64,000 nt of DNA from contig NZ_CABVPP010000039.1 in assembly GCF_902499075.1 (NCBI RefSeq), positions 1 to 64,000 of the forward strand. Direction: 5' to 3'. A program made the position numbers and the translations under genes. The number at the start of each line of letters is the position of its first letter. Positions within the stretch are counted from its first letter, which is position 1. Of the stretch, positions 1 to 10,074 are shown in pieces. The notes under the pieces were generated by a model. The model saw only the letters and a program-made list of their open reading frames with translations, did not search any database and had not been told where the DNA came from. This stretch comes from Burkholderia pseudomultivorans. GTDB taxonomy: Bacteria > Pseudomonadota > Gammaproteobacteria > Burkholderiales > Burkholderiaceae.

Positions 1-1536
1 CGCGCGGCGGCCAAGTCGAAGGGCGCCGAAGGCGCGCCGCAGGACGGCGAAAGCGCGGATGCGCCGCCGGCCGACGCCGCGCAGGCGCAACCCGCGCCGC
101 GTGCGCCGCGCAAGGAAGGGGCGGCCCGGGAAGGCGCCGCCAAGGGCGGACGCGGCAAGGCGGCCGGCGGCAAGCGCGAGGGCGCGGCCGGCAGCAAGGG
201 CGGCCAGGGCAAGCGCGGTGGCGCAGCGAAGGCCGAGGCTGGCGACGCGGCGCAGGACGATCTGTTCGCGTACGTGACGTCGCCGGCATTCGACGCGGAC
301 AACGCGGCAGCCGGCAGCGGCGTGCGCGCGCCGATGCTGCGTCGCGGTCGCGGCCAGCCGGCGAACAAGCGCGTGCTGTCGCCGGACGACGACGCGCCGA
401 AGCTGCACAAGGTGCTGGCGGAAGCGGGCATGGGCTCGCGCCGCGAAATGGAAGAACTGATCATCGCCGGCCGCGTGTCGGTGAACGGCGAGCCGGCGCA
501 CATCGGCCAGCGCATCATGCCGACCGACCAGGTGCGGATCAACGGCAAGCCGGTCAAGCGCAAGCTGCCGAACAAGCCGCCGCGCGTGCTGCTGTATCAC
601 AAGCCGACGGGCGAAATCGTCAGCCATGCGGACCCGGAAGGGCGGCCGTCGGTGTTCGATCGCCTGCCGCCGATGAAGACGGCGAAATGGCTCGCGGTCG
701 GCCGCCTCGACTTCAACACCGAAGGTCTGCTGATGCTGACGACGTCGGGCGACCTCGCGAACCGCTTCATGCATCCGCGCTACAGCGTCGAGCGCGAATA
801 CGCGGTGCGCGTCGTCGGCGAGCTGACCGAAGCGTCGCGACAGAAGCTGCTGCATGGGATCGAACTCGACGACGGCCCCGCGAACTTCCTGCGCATCCGC
901 GACGGCGGCGGCGAAGGCACGAACCACTGGTATCACGTCGCGCTGGCCGAAGGCCGCAACCGCGAAGTGCGCCGGATGTTCGAGGCGGTCGGCCTGATGG
1001 TGAGCCGCCTGATCCGCACGCGTCACGGTCCGATTCCGCTGCCGCGCGGCCTGAAGCGCGGCCGCTGGGAAGAGCTCGACGAGGCGCAGGTGCGCAAGCT
1101 GATGGCGACCGTCGGCCTGAAGGCGCCGTCCGAGGAAAAGGGCCGGCGCGGTGGCGAAACCGAACGCCGCCAGCCCGATCCGATGCAGACCTCGATGGGC
1201 TTCATCAGCCGCGAACCCGTGCTGACCACGCATGGCCAGCTCGACCAGCCGCGTCGCGGCGGCCGGCGTGGTGCGCCGGGCGGTTTCCCGGGCCTGAGCG
1301 GCTACGGCAACCTGCCGGTTGCGCCGGGCGGCCACGGCGGTCGTCCGGGCGGTCGCGACGTCGACGGCAATCGCGCGTCGTACGGCGGCAACAAGCAGCG
1401 CGCCGGCGGCAAGGGTGGCGGCAAGGGCGGTAACGCCAACGGCAATCGCAATCCGAACGGCAATCGTGCGGAAGGCGGCAACGGCGGCGCACGCGGCGGC
1501 CAGCGGCCGCAGCGCAGCCGCTCGCGCGGCCGCTGA
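1..1536 (+). CDS. rluB: 23S rRNA pseudouridine synthase, RluB type (5' end outside window)
   Basis: The frame is open from base 1, so the start lies upstream of the window; the GTG at 274 is internal. The visible protein has a low-complexity Lys/Ala/Gly-rich N-terminal region, then an S4 RNA-binding domain ([20 protein letters not shown], about bases 400-520). The RluB/E/F catalytic domain follows with the active-site aspartate in [14 protein letters not shown] (about 700-740). Beyond about base 1140 comes a long Gly/Arg/Asn-rich tail ending RSRSRGR. By family, it isomerises a uridine in the 23S rRNA peptidyl-transferase region. The disordered arms on both sides are much longer than in E. coli RluB and are probably RNA-contacting. 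No U-rich terminator is seen after the stop. Confidence 0.9.
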   Translation, partial: RAAAKSKGAEGAPQDGESADAPPADAAQAQPAPRAPRKEGAAREGAAKGGRGKAAGGKREGAAGSKGGQGKRGGAAKAEAGDAAQDDLFAYVTSPAFDADNAAAGSGVRAPMLRRGRGQPANKRVLSPDDDAPKLHKVLAEAGMGSRREMEELIIAGRVSVNGEPAHIGQRIMPTDQVRINGKPVKRKLPNKPPRVLLYHKPTGEIVSHADPEGRPSVFDRLPPMKTAKWLAVGRLDFNTEGLLMLTTSGDLANRFMHPRYSVEREYAVRVVGELTEASRQKLLHGIELDDGPANFLRIRDGGGEGTNHWYHVALAEGRNREVRRMFEAVGLMVSRLIRTRHGPIPLPRGLKRGRWEELDEAQVRKLMATVGLKAPSEEKGRRGGETERRQPDPMQTSMGFISREPVLTTHGQLDQPRRGGRRGAPGGFPGLSGYGNLPVAPGGHGGRPGGRDVDGNRASYGGNKQRAGGKGGGKGGNANGNRNPNGNRAEGGNGGARGGQRPQRSRSRGR

Positions 1537-1606
1537 GCGTTCGCGCGGCCGCAAGCCCGCCGCGCCGGCGGAATCGGCCCGAATCGGGCTGCGTCGGCGC
1601 GACGCC

Positions 1607-1634
1607 TTGCGAATAAGCGAATCGAAGCTATATT
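1607..1634 (+). promoter_or_regulatory. Candidate sigma70 promoter in the rluB-rimP gap
   Basis: TTGCGA (1607-1612), 16 bases, TATATT (1629-1634). Transcription would begin near 1641, directly at the inverted repeat at 1643-1668. The match is fair and no other evidence supports it. Confidence 0.35.
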
Positions 1635-1642
1635 GAAGCGCA

Positions 1643-1668
1643 GTCATGCCGACAAATGTCGGCATGAC
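1643..1668. repeat. Perfect inverted repeat, 11-bp arms
   Basis: GTCATGCCGAC (1643-1653), AAAT loop, GTCGGCATGAC (1658-1668). No U-run follows in either direction, so it is not a standard terminator. It sits at the expected +1 of the candidate promoter at 1607-1634 and could be an operator, a 5' hairpin or a dispersed repeat. Confidence 0.6.
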
Positions 1669-1769
1669 CGACGCCACGCAGTATTGTGTAGATTGCCGTT
1701 TCCGCAAGCGGGCGGCTTGGCGTTTCGACCATATGACGTTACACGAGCGACGGCCGTGCAGGCTGGCGC

Positions 1770-1798
1770 TTGGCGTTTACGGCGAAAAACGCTATAAT
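1770..1798 (+). promoter_or_regulatory. Sigma70 promoter of the rimP-nusA-infB operon
   Basis: TTGGCG (1770-1775), a 17-base spacer and TATAAT (1793-1798) form a near-consensus promoter. The leader transcript would begin near 1805, about 180 bases before rimP, and run through the terminator hairpin at 1861-1885. Confidence 0.75.
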
Positions 1799-1860
1799 CA
1801 CAAAGTCGCTGGGCGTACGGATTTATGTGCGGCTCAGGTGCGACCAGGCAGTAAGGGAAG

Positions 1861-1885
1861 ATGGGCGTTGCGCCCATTTTTTTTT
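1861..1885 (+). terminator. Intrinsic terminator inside the rimP leader (attenuator candidate)
   Basis: ATGGGCG (1861-1867), TTG loop, CGCCCAT (1871-1877), followed by a long T-run to 1885. It lies between the promoter and rimP, so it would truncate the operon transcript to about 80 nt unless read through. Terminator-containing leaders upstream of rimP-nusA operons are known; that NusA or another factor controls this one is inference. Confidence 0.7.
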
Positions 1886-1987
1886 GCTGAAACGGTTGGG
1901 CATCTCGGGTAGCGCTTCCTGCGCCGGCTAAGGCGCGCGCCCGCGGGTGAATCGCGAGCGGCGGGCGCGAACACCTGAGAGGACACA

Positions 1988-2446
1988 GTGCAACTGACGG
2001 AACTGATAGAAACCACGGTCACCGGGCTCGGATACGAGCTGGTGGATCTCGAGCGCACCGGGCGCGGCATGCTTTGCGTCTATATCGACCAGCCTGCCGG
2101 TATCTCGCTCGAAGATTGCGAAAAGGTCACGCGTCAGCTCCAGCACGTCTTGACGGTCGAAAACATCGATTACGAACGGCTCGAAGTCTCGTCTCCGGGG
2201 CTCGACCGCCCGTTGAAGAAGCTGGCCGACTTCGAGCGTTTCGCCGGCAGCGAAGTTTCCGTGACCTTGAAAAAGCCGCTGGACGGGCGCAAGACGTACC
2301 GGGGCATCCTGCACGCGCCGAATGGCGAAACGATCGGTTTGGAATTTGAGAGGAAGAAGGGCGAGGCGGCCATGCTGGATTTCACGCTGGCCGATATCGA
2401 CAAAGCCCGCCTGATTCCGCACGTTGACTTTAGGAGCCGCAAATAA
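1988..2446 (+). CDS. rimP: Ribosome maturation factor RimP
   Basis: A 152-residue protein with a GTG start (shown as M) preceded by GAGAGGACACA. The N-terminal alpha/beta domain is recognisable by [18 protein letters not shown] and the conserved [11 protein letters not shown] segment near residue 75; a C-terminal Sm-like beta domain follows. RimP assists 30S subunit assembly. It is the first gene of the conserved rimP-nusA-infB operon. Its TAA overlaps the nusA ATG by one base (TAATG), which suggests translational coupling. Confidence 0.95.
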   Translation: MQLTELIETTVTGLGYELVDLERTGRGMLCVYIDQPAGISLEDCEKVTRQLQHVLTVENIDYERLEVSSPGLDRPLKKLADFERFAGSEVSVTLKKPLDGRKTYRGILHAPNGETIGLEFERKKGEAAMLDFTLADIDKARLIPHVDFRSRK

Positions 2447-3921
2447 TGAGTCGCGAAGTTTTGATGCTGGTGGATGCGCTGGCGCGCGAGAAAAACGTCG
2501 ACAAGGATGTGGTGCTGGGCGCCCTCGAGGCTGCGCTCGCGTCCGCTTCCAAGAAGCTGTTCGACGAAGGCGCCGAAATCCGCGTCCATATCGATCGCGA
2601 AAGCGGCGAGCACGAAACCTTCCGTCGCTGGCTCGTCGTGCCCGACGAGGCGGGCTTGCAGGAGCCGGATCGCGAGATCCTGCTGTTCGAGGCGCGCGAG
2701 CAGAAGCCCGACGTCGAAGTCGGCGAATTCATCGAGGAACCTGTTCCGTCGATCGAGTTCGGTCGCATCGGCGCGCAGGCCGCGAAGCAGGTGATCCTGC
2801 AGAAGGTGCGCGACGCCGAGCGCGAGCAGATCCTGAACGACTACCTCGAGCGCGGCGAAAAGATCATGACGGGCACGGTGAAGCGCCTCGACAAGGGCAA
2901 CTTCATCGTCGAATCGGGCCGTGTCGAAGCGCTGCTGCGCCGCGACCAGCTGATCCCGAAGGAAAACCTGCGCGTGGGCGACCGCGTGCGCGCATACATC
3001 GCGAAGGTCGACCGCACCGCGCGCGGCCCGCAGATCGAACTCTCGCGCACGGCGCCCGAGTTCCTGATGAAGCTGTTCGAGATGGAAGTGCCGGAGATCG
3101 AGCAGGGCCTGCTCGAGATCAAGGCGGCGGCGCGCGACCCGGGCGTGCGCGCGAAGATCGGCGTGATCGCGTACGACAAGCGGATCGATCCGATCGGCAC
3201 CTGCGTCGGCATTCGCGGCTCGCGCGTGCAGGCCGTGCGCAACGAGCTCGGTGGCGAAAACATCGACATCGTGCTATGGTCCGAGGATCCCGCCCAGTTC
3301 GTGATCGGCGCGCTCGCGCCGGCAGCAGTCCAGTCGATCGTCGTCGATGAAGAAAAGCACTCGATGGACGTCGTGGTCGACGAGAACGAACTCGCCGTCG
3401 CGATCGGCCGTAGCGGCCAGAACGTTCGTCTTGCCAGCGAACTGACCGGCTGGCAGATCAACATCATGACCCCGGACGAGTCCGCCCTGAAGCAGGGCGA
3501 GGAGCGCGACCGGCTGCGTGCGCTGTTCATGGCGCGTCTCGACGTCGACGAAGAAGTTGCCGACATCCTGATCGACGAAGGCTTCACGAGCCTCGAAGAG
3601 ATCGCTTACGTGCCGCTGAACGAAATGCTCGAGATCGAGGCGTTCGACGAGGACACCGTGCACGAGCTGCGCAATCGCGCCCGCGACGCGCTGCTGACGA
3701 TGGCGATCGCGAACGAGGAAAAGGTCGAGAACGCAGCGCTGGATCTGAAGAGCCTCGACGGCGTGACGCCGGAGCTGCTCGCGAAACTTGCCGAACACGG
3801 CGTGGCCACGCGCGACGATCTCGCCGAGCTGGCCGTGGACGAACTGGTCGACATGACCGGGATGGAAGAGGATGCCGCTAAGGCGTTGATCATGAAAGCA
3901 CGTGAACATTGGTTCCAGTGA
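2446..3921 (+). CDS. nusA: Transcription elongation/termination factor NusA
   Basis: 491 residues, the usual length. Order: N-terminal RNA-polymerase-binding domain (1-130), S1 domain (about 135-200, ending [14 protein letters not shown]), two KH domains ([12 protein letters not shown] and [13 protein letters not shown]), and two C-terminal acidic repeats ([16 protein letters not shown] and [20 protein letters not shown]). NusA binds RNA polymerase and nascent RNA, promotes pausing and hairpin termination, and takes part in antitermination complexes. It may therefore act on the attenuator in its own leader, but this is inference. It starts inside the rimP stop codon. Confidence 0.97.
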   Translation: MSREVLMLVDALAREKNVDKDVVLGALEAALASASKKLFDEGAEIRVHIDRESGEHETFRRWLVVPDEAGLQEPDREILLFEAREQKPDVEVGEFIEEPVPSIEFGRIGAQAAKQVILQKVRDAEREQILNDYLERGEKIMTGTVKRLDKGNFIVESGRVEALLRRDQLIPKENLRVGDRVRAYIAKVDRTARGPQIELSRTAPEFLMKLFEMEVPEIEQGLLEIKAAARDPGVRAKIGVIAYDKRIDPIGTCVGIRGSRVQAVRNELGGENIDIVLWSEDPAQFVIGALAPAAVQSIVVDEEKHSMDVVVDENELAVAIGRSGQNVRLASELTGWQINIMTPDESALKQGEERDRLRALFMARLDVDEEVADILIDEGFTSLEEIAYVPLNEMLEIEAFDEDTVHELRNRARDALLTMAIANEEKVENAALDLKSLDGVTPELLAKLAEHGVATRDDLAELAVDELVDMTGMEEDAAKALIMKAREHWFQ

Positions 3922-4012
3922 GAAATGACCATGGCGCACTGATTTGATGGCGGCCGTATGGCCTGACCCGATGCTAACCGCAAGGAATCGGTCCTTGCAC
4001 TAAGAGGAATGA

Positions 4013-6934
4013 ATGGCGAGTAACAACGTAGCCCAATTTGCCGCGGAACTGAAAATGCCTGCTGGTGTGCTGCTCGAACAGCTGCAGGCAGCGGGCGTCC
4101 AGAAAGCGAGTGAAGACGATGCGCTGTCCGAGGCGGACAAGGCGCGTCTGCTCGATCATTTGCGCAAGTCGCACGGCGCGACCGATGGCGACAAGCGCAA
4201 GATCACGCTGACCCGCAAGCACACGTCGGAGATCAAGCAGTCCGACGCGACGGGCAAGGCTCGCACCATTCAGGTCGAGGTTCGCAAGAAGCGCACGTTC
4301 GTCAAGCGTGACGACGTGAGCGATGGTGCGGAACAGGGTCAGGCGCAGGTCGCCGAAGCGGACGACGATGCGGAACTGAAGCGTCGCGAGGAAGAGGCGC
4401 GCCGCGAGGCCGAGCTGCTCGAGAAGCAGGCTCAGGAACTGCGCGAGCGTCAGGAACGCCTCGAGCGCGAGGAAGCCGAACGCCGCGCCCGCGAGGAAGC
4501 GGCCGAGGCCGAGCGTCGTCGCGCCGAGGAAGAAGCGGCGGCGAAGCGTGCGGCGGCCGAAGCGGCAGCCGCGCAGCAGGCAGCAGCCAAGCAGGCCGCA
4601 GCGGCCGAGCAGGCAGCCGCGGCGCCGGCCGAATCCGCGCAGGACGAAGCACGCGCGGCCGCCGAACGGGCGGCCCAGCGCGAAGCGGCGAAGAAGGCCG
4701 AGGACGCAGCCCGCGAGGCGGCGGACAAGGCGCGCGCCGAGCAGGAAGAGATTCGCAAGCGTCGCGAGGCGGCGGAAGCCGAAGCGCGTGCGATCCGCGA
4801 AATGATGAACACGCCGCGCAAGGCCGTGGTCAAGGCAGTCGAGCCGCCGAAGCCGGCGGAGCCGGCCAAGCCGGCCGAGGCGAAGGGCACGCTGCACAAG
4901 CCGGCAAAGCCGGAAGGTGCACAGGCGCGTCCGGCGGCGAAGAAGCCGGCCGGCGCCGCAGCGCCGGCGACGACGCAGGCGCCGGCAGGCGCGGGCGACC
5001 GCAACAAGAAGCCGGGCGGCGGCAAGGGCGGCTGGCAGGACGACGCGTCGAAGCGCCGCGGCATCAAGACGCGCGGCGATTCGAGCGGCGGCGTCGACCG
5101 CGGCTGGCGCGGCGGCCCGAAGGGGCGCGGCCGTCACCAGGACAGCGGCTCGTCGTTCCAGGCGCCGACCGAACCGATCGTGCGCGAAGTGCACGTGCCG
5201 GAAACCATTTCGGTTGCCGATCTCGCGCACAAGATGTCGGTCAAGGCCTCTGAAGTCATCAAGGTGATGATGAAGATGGGCCAGATGGTCACGATCAACC
5301 AGGTGCTGGACCAGGAAACGGCGATGATCGTCGTCGAGGAACTGGGCCACCGTGCGGTCGCCGCGAAGCTGGACGATCCGGAAGCGCTGCTGGTCGAAGG
5401 CGAAGCGAGCACCGATGCGGAGCAGCTGCCGCGTCCGCCGGTCGTCACGGTGATGGGTCACGTCGACCACGGCAAGACCTCGCTGCTCGACTACATCCGT
5501 CGCGCGAAGGTCGCGGCCGGCGAAGCGGGCGGCATTACGCAGCACATCGGCGCGTATCACGTCGAAACGCCGCGCGGCGTCGTCACGTTCCTCGATACGC
5601 CGGGTCACGAGGCGTTCACGGCAATGCGTGCACGCGGCGCGAAGGCGACCGACATCGTGATTCTGGTGGTGGCGGCCGATGACGGCGTGATGCCGCAGAC
5701 GAAGGAAGCGATCTCGCACGCGAAGGCGGGCGGGGTGCCGATCGTCGTCGCGATCAACAAGATCGACAAGCCGGAAGCGAACCCCGATCGCGTGAAGCAG
5801 GAATTGGTCGCGGAAGGCGTCGTGCCGGAAGAATACGGCGGCGATTCGCCGTTCGTGCCGGTGTCGGCGAAGACGGGCGCAGGGATCGACGATCTGCTCG
5901 AGAACGTGCTGCTGCAGGCCGAAGTGCTGGAACTGAAGGCACCGGTCGAGGCGCCGGCGAAGGGCATCGTGATCGAAGCGAAGCTCGACAAGGGCAAGGG
6001 CCCGGTCGCGACGATGCTGGTGCAGTCCGGTACGCTGAGCCGCGGCGACATCGTGCTGGCCGGCACGGCCTACGGCCGCGTGCGGGCGATGCTCGACGAA
6101 AACGGCAAGCCGACCAAGGAAGCCGGCCCGTCGATCCCGGTCGAAATCCAGGGTCTGTCGGAAGTGCCGGGCGCGGGCGAGGAAGTGATCGTGCTGCCGG
6201 ACGAACGCAAGGCGCGTGAAATCGCATTGTTCCGTCAGGGCAAGTTCCGCGACGTGAAGCTGGCGAAGCAGCAGGCCGCGAAGCTGGAAAGCATGCTCGA
6301 GCAGATGGGCGAAGGCGAAGTGCAGAACCTGCCGCTCATCATCAAGGCCGACGTGCAGGGTTCGCAGGAAGCGCTGGTGCAGTCGCTGCTCAAGCTGTCG
6401 ACCGACGAAGTCCGCGTGCAGATCGTGCACAGCGCGGTGGGCGGCATCAGCGAAAGCGACGTCAACCTCGCGACCGCGTCGAAGGCCGTCATCATCGGCT
6501 TCAACACGCGTGCGGATGCGCAGGCGCGCAAGCTGGCCGAAGCGAACGGCATCGATATCCGCTACTACAACATCATCTACGACGCAGTGGATGAGGTGAA
6601 GGCGGCCATGTCGGGCATGCTGGCGCCGGAGAAGCGCGAAGTCGTGACCGGCATGGTCGAGGTGCGCCAGGTGTTCAAGGTGCCGAAGGTCGGCACGGTG
6701 GCCGGCTGTATGGTCACGGACGGCATCGTCAAGCGCTCGTCGTCGGTGCGCGTGCTGCGCAACAACGTCGTGATCTTCACGGGCGAACTCGAATCGCTGA
6801 AGCGCTTCAAGGACGACGTGAAGGAAGTCAAGCAAGGCTTCGAGTGCGGCATGTCGGTGAAGAACTTCAACGACATCATCGAAGGCGACCAGTTCGAAGT
6901 CTTCGAAGTGACCGAAGTCGCGCGTACGCTGTAA
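4013..6934 (+). CDS. infB: Translation initiation factor IF-2
   Basis: 973 residues. The N-terminal IF2_N domain (1-55) is followed by a very long Ala/Glu/Arg-rich coiled-coil linker (about 115-280) and a Lys/Pro/Gly-rich stretch to about 390. A second IF2_N module ([18 protein letters not shown]) precedes the GTPase core: G1 GHVDHGKTS near residue 482, G3 DTPGHE, G4 NKID, then domains II-IV to the C-terminus. It places initiator tRNA on the 30S subunit and drives subunit joining. The ATG at 4013 follows AAGAGGA. Internal starts giving shorter IF2 forms are known in E. coli and are not resolved here. Confidence 0.97.
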   Translation: MASNNVAQFAAELKMPAGVLLEQLQAAGVQKASEDDALSEADKARLLDHLRKSHGATDGDKRKITLTRKHTSEIKQSDATGKARTIQVEVRKKRTFVKRDDVSDGAEQGQAQVAEADDDAELKRREEEARREAELLEKQAQELRERQERLEREEAERRAREEAAEAERRRAEEEAAAKRAAAEAAAAQQAAAKQAAAAEQAAAAPAESAQDEARAAAERAAQREAAKKAEDAAREAADKARAEQEEIRKRREAAEAEARAIREMMNTPRKAVVKAVEPPKPAEPAKPAEAKGTLHKPAKPEGAQARPAAKKPAGAAAPATTQAPAGAGDRNKKPGGGKGGWQDDASKRRGIKTRGDSSGGVDRGWRGGPKGRGRHQDSGSSFQAPTEPIVREVHVPETISVADLAHKMSVKASEVIKVMMKMGQMVTINQVLDQETAMIVVEELGHRAVAAKLDDPEALLVEGEASTDAEQLPRPPVVTVMGHVDHGKTSLLDYIRRAKVAAGEAGGITQHIGAYHVETPRGVVTFLDTPGHEAFTAMRARGAKATDIVILVVAADDGVMPQTKEAISHAKAGGVPIVVAINKIDKPEANPDRVKQELVAEGVVPEEYGGDSPFVPVSAKTGAGIDDLLENVLLQAEVLELKAPVEAPAKGIVIEAKLDKGKGPVATMLVQSGTLSRGDIVLAGTAYGRVRAMLDENGKPTKEAGPSIPVEIQGLSEVPGAGEEVIVLPDERKAREIALFRQGKFRDVKLAKQQAAKLESMLEQMGEGEVQNLPLIIKADVQGSQEALVQSLLKLSTDEVRVQIVHSAVGGISESDVNLATASKAVIIGFNTRADAQARKLAEANGIDIRYYNIIYDAVDEVKAAMSGMLAPEKREVVTGMVEVRQVFKVPKVGTVAGCMVTDGIVKRSSSVRVLRNNVVIFTGELESLKRFKDDVKEVKQGFECGMSVKNFNDIIEGDQFEVFEVTEVARTL

Positions 6935-6951
6935 GCATCGCGCATCGGCTC

Positions 6952-6990
6952 ATGGGCGGGGCGGGCTTGGGCCTGTCCCGCCCATTTTTT
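6952..6990 (+). terminator. Terminator-like hairpin between infB and rbfA
   Basis: ATGGGCGGGG pairs with TCCCGCCCAT (one G-U pair) and is followed by TTTTTT. It lies within an operon, so it probably acts as a partial terminator that lowers rbfA-truB expression relative to infB. Confidence 0.6.
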
Positions 6991-7052
6991 CATGGGGGCG
7001 CGCCATGCCGGCGCGCCGCCGCCTTATCCTGATAAACGGTCAGGGATCGATC

Positions 7053-7451
7053 ATGTCCAGGAAACGTACTTCTCCCAATCGCAACGTGCAGATCGCCGAT
7101 CAGATTCAGCGCGATCTGTCCGAGCTCATCATGCGCGAGGTCAAGGATCCGCGCATCGGCATCGTGACCATCCAGAGCGTGGAGCTCACGCCGGATTACG
7201 CGCATGCGAAGGTGTATTTCACCGCGCTCACCGGCGATCCGACCGCGACGCAGGACGCGCTGAACCACGCATCGGGCCACCTGCACAACCTGCTGTTCAA
7301 GCGCCTGCACATCCACACGGTGCCGACGCTGCATTTCCATTACGACCAGACGATCGAGAAGGCCGTCGAGATGTCGCGCCTGATCAAGGAAGCCAACGCG
7401 ACGCGCGCGAAGGACGACGACGAGGCCGACGCGCCGGCGAAGGACGACTGA
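7053..7451 (+). CDS. rbfA: 30S ribosome-binding factor RbfA
   Basis: 132 residues from the ATG at 7053, with AGGGATCG upstream; an in-frame ATG at 7005 would add 16 residues that do not match the family start. The compact KH-like fold is recognisable by [23 protein letters not shown] and [12 protein letters not shown]. The tail is acidic ([13 protein letters not shown]). RbfA binds 17S rRNA and helps mature the 30S subunit, and belongs to the cold-shock response in E. coli. It is followed 13 bases later by truB. Confidence 0.93.
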   Translation: MSRKRTSPNRNVQIADQIQRDLSELIMREVKDPRIGIVTIQSVELTPDYAHAKVYFTALTGDPTATQDALNHASGHLHNLLFKRLHIHTVPTLHFHYDQTIEKAVEMSRLIKEANATRAKDDDEADAPAKDD

Positions 7452-7464
7452 GCGCATCCGGCCC

Positions 7465-8394
7465 ATGACGACTGCATCCCAACGTCCGCGCGTGCCGCGC
7501 CGCGCGCTGGACGGCGTGCTCCTGCTCGACAAGCCGGTCGGCCTGTCGAGCAACGACGCGCTGATTCGCGCGAAGCGCCTGTATCTCGCGAAGAAGGCCG
7601 GTCACACCGGTACGCTCGACCCGCTCGCATCGGGCCTGCTGCCGCTGTGCTTTGGCGAGGCGACGAAGTTCTCGCAGGATCTGCTCGAAGCCGACAAGAC
7701 CTATGAAGCGACGATGCGGCTCGGCGTGCGCACCGCGACCGGCGATGCCGAAGGCGAGGTGCTCGACACGCGGCCGGTCGAATGCGACCGCGCGGCCGTG
7801 GAAGCGGAGCTCGCGCGCTTTACCGGCGAGATCGTGCAGGTGCCGCCGATGTATTCGGCGCTCAAGCGCGACGGCAAGCCGCTGTACGAATATGCGCGCG
7901 CCGGCCAGACGGTCGAGCGCGAAGGCCGCCACGTGACGATCCATGCGCTCGACCTGCTCGCGTGCGCGCTGCCCGATGTCACGTTTCGCGTGACCTGCAG
8001 CAAGGGCACGTACGTGCGCACGCTGGCGGAGGATCTCGGCGAGGCGCTCGGCTGCGGCGCGCATCTGACGATGCTGCGTCGTACGGGCGTCGGCGCGCTG
8101 ACGCTCGAGCATGCGGTCACGCTCGACGCATTGTCCGACGCCGATGCGGCGGCGCGCGACGCGTGGCTCCAGCCGGTCGACGCGCTGCTGTCGACCTTCC
8201 CGCTGGTTCGTCTCGACGACGTGTGCGCGAAGCGGTTCCTGCACGGCCAGCGTCTGCCGCTGTCCGCGCTCGATCCGGTCGATGCGGCCGACGGCGCGCG
8301 CGTGCGCGTCTACGACGCGACGCGGCTGCTCGGCGTCGCGCGCAAGGCCAACGGCGTGCTCGCGCCGGAGCGGCTCGTCGTCACGGCGGAGTAA
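7465..8394 (+). CDS. truB: tRNA pseudouridine(55) synthase TruB
   Basis: 309 residues. The catalytic aspartate is Asp52 in GHTGTLDPLASGLL. The conserved PPMYSALKRDGKPLYEYAR and CSKGTYVRTLAEDLG segments of the TruB fold follow, with a C-terminal PUA-like segment. It makes pseudouridine 55 in the T-loop of tRNAs. It is the last gene of the rimP operon, with the bidirectional terminator at 8425-8460 just downstream. Confidence 0.95.
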   Translation: MTTASQRPRVPRRALDGVLLLDKPVGLSSNDALIRAKRLYLAKKAGHTGTLDPLASGLLPLCFGEATKFSQDLLEADKTYEATMRLGVRTATGDAEGEVLDTRPVECDRAAVEAELARFTGEIVQVPPMYSALKRDGKPLYEYARAGQTVEREGRHVTIHALDLLACALPDVTFRVTCSKGTYVRTLAEDLGEALGCGAHLTMLRRTGVGALTLEHAVTLDALSDADAAARDAWLQPVDALLSTFPLVRLDDVCAKRFLHGQRLPLSALDPVDAADGARVRVYDATRLLGVARKANGVLAPERLVVTAE

Positions 8395-8424
8395 TGCGGG
8401 CGCGCGACAGCGTGCCGTTGAAAC

Positions 8425-8460
8425 GAAAAAAAGCCCGGTCGAAGCCGGGCTTTTTGCTTT
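8425..8460. terminator. Bidirectional terminator, truB / emrB
   Basis: AAAAAAAGCCCGG, a short loop, CCGGGCTTTTT. A-run and T-run on the two sides let it stop both truB transcription (plus) and the efflux operon (minus). Confidence 0.85.
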
Positions 8461-8486
8461 TTGCTCGATGCGCTCGCGCGCGACGC

Positions 8487-10046
8487 TCAGTGTGCGGCCG
8501 ATGCCGCCGCCCCCGCATCGCCGCCGCCCGCGCGTTCGGGCTTCGTGATCCAGATCAGCGCGATCAGCAGCACGAAGATCGCCGCCGAGATGTAGAAGAG
8601 ATCATTCACGCCGAGCTGCGCGGCCTGCTGCGTGGCCATGTTGTTGATCAGGCCGTGCGCCTGGTCGCGCGTGAGCCCGAGGTTGCCCATCTGCGTGACG
8701 GCCTGGTTGAACGTCGGGTTGTACGGGTTCGTCTGCTCGACCAGTTGCGCGTGATGGAAGTTGTTGCGGTGGTCCCACGCGGTCTGGAAGATCGACGTGC
8801 CGATGCCGCCGCACATGATCCGCACGAAGTTCGACAGGCCCGACGCCGCCGGGATGCGGTGGCCGGGCAGGCCGGACAGCGTGATCGATACGAGCGGAAT
8901 GAAGAAGCCGGCCATCGCGATGCCCTGCACGAGCGTCGGCAGCGTCAGCGACCATTCGTCGACCCCGGTCGTGTAGCGCGAACGCATCCAGAAGCACAGC
9001 GCGAACGTCAGGAACGCGGCGGTCGCGATGTAGCGCGGATCGGTGCGCGGCAGGAACTTGCCGGTCAGCGGCGACAGCAGGATCGCGAACAGCCCGACCG
9101 GCGCCATCACGAGGCCGGCGTCGGTCGCCGTGTAGCCGATCTGCGTCTGCAGCCACAGCGGCAGCAGCACGAGATTGCCGAAGTAGAGGCCATAGCCGAC
9201 CGCCAGCGCGATCGTGCCGCCGGTGAAGTTGCGCCGGCGGAACAGCGACAGGTCGACGACCGGGTGCTCGGCGGTCAGCTCCCAGATCACGAAGAACGCG
9301 AACGAGATGATCGCGATCAGCGCGAGCGCGACGATCGTCGTCGACGCGAACCAGTCCAGATCCTTGCCCTTGTCGAGCATGATCTGCAGCGAGCCGACCC
9401 ACAGCACGAGCAGCGCGAGGCCGACGCCGTCGATCGGCGCGCGGCGCACCGTCGATTCGCGCTGGCGGTAGATCGACCATGTCGCGAGCGCGGCGGCGAT
9501 GCCGACCGGGATGTTCACGTAGAAGATCCACGGCCACGAGTAGTTGTCCGAGATCCAGCCGCCGAGGATCGGGCCCGCGACCGGCGCGATCAGCGTCGTC
9601 ATCGACCACAGCGCGAGCGCCATCGGCGCTTTCGCGCGCGGATAGCTCGACAGCAGCAGCGATTGCGACAGCGGGATCATCGGCCCGGCGACCGCGCCCT
9701 GGATCACGCGCGACGCGAGCAGGAACGGCAGGTTCGGCGACAGCCCGCACATCCACGACGAGATCACGAACAGGATGATCGACGCGAGGAACAGGCGGAC
9801 CTGTCCGATGCGGTCGGTCAGCCAGCCTGTCAGCGGCACGGAGATCGCGTTCGCGACCGCGAACGACGTGATGACCCACGTGCCCTGGTCCGACGACACG
9901 CCGAGGTCGCCCGAGATGGTCGGGATCGCGACGTTCGCGATCGACGTGTCGAGCACGTTCATGAACACGGCGAGCGACACCGCGATCGTCCCGATCACGA
10001 GTTGCCCGCCCTGCAAGGGCGGGTGAGAGACAGGAGCCTGTGCCAT
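8487..10046 (-). CDS. emrB: MFS drug exporter, DHA2 family, EmrB type
   Basis: 519 residues with about 14 hydrophobic segments, as in the DHA2 (EmrB/QacA) family. The first membrane segment carries the DHA2 motif LDTSIANVAIPTISGDLG, and GWLTDRIGQVRLF matches the conserved loop 2-3 motif. It should export hydrophobic drugs or acids by proton antiport across the inner membrane. Transcribed after the adaptor (28-base gap) and outer-membrane channel, it completes an EmrAB-TolC-like pump. The substrate cannot be read from sequence; sister pumps in Burkholderia export fusaric acid, salicylate or antibiotics. Confidence 0.92.
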   Translation of the reverse strand: MAQAPVSHPPLQGGQLVIGTIAVSLAVFMNVLDTSIANVAIPTISGDLGVSSDQGTWVITSFAVANAISVPLTGWLTDRIGQVRLFLASIILFVISSWMCGLSPNLPFLLASRVIQGAVAGPMIPLSQSLLLSSYPRAKAPMALALWSMTTLIAPVAGPILGGWISDNYSWPWIFYVNIPVGIAAALATWSIYRQRESTVRRAPIDGVGLALLVLWVGSLQIMLDKGKDLDWFASTTIVALALIAIISFAFFVIWELTAEHPVVDLSLFRRRNFTGGTIALAVGYGLYFGNLVLLPLWLQTQIGYTATDAGLVMAPVGLFAILLSPLTGKFLPRTDPRYIATAAFLTFALCFWMRSRYTTGVDEWSLTLPTLVQGIAMAGFFIPLVSITLSGLPGHRIPAASGLSNFVRIMCGGIGTSIFQTAWDHRNNFHHAQLVEQTNPYNPTFNQAVTQMGNLGLTRDQAHGLINNMATQQAAQLGVNDLFYISAAIFVLLIALIWITKPERAGGGDAGAAASAAH

Positions 10047-10074
10047 GTCGTTTGTCTTTCCGGTGTCGGAACGG

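Noticed and set aside
3974-6835. A 953-codon open frame antisense to infB
   Set aside because: It is a high-GC shadow: His/Arg/Leu-rich, no domain, and infB is unambiguous.
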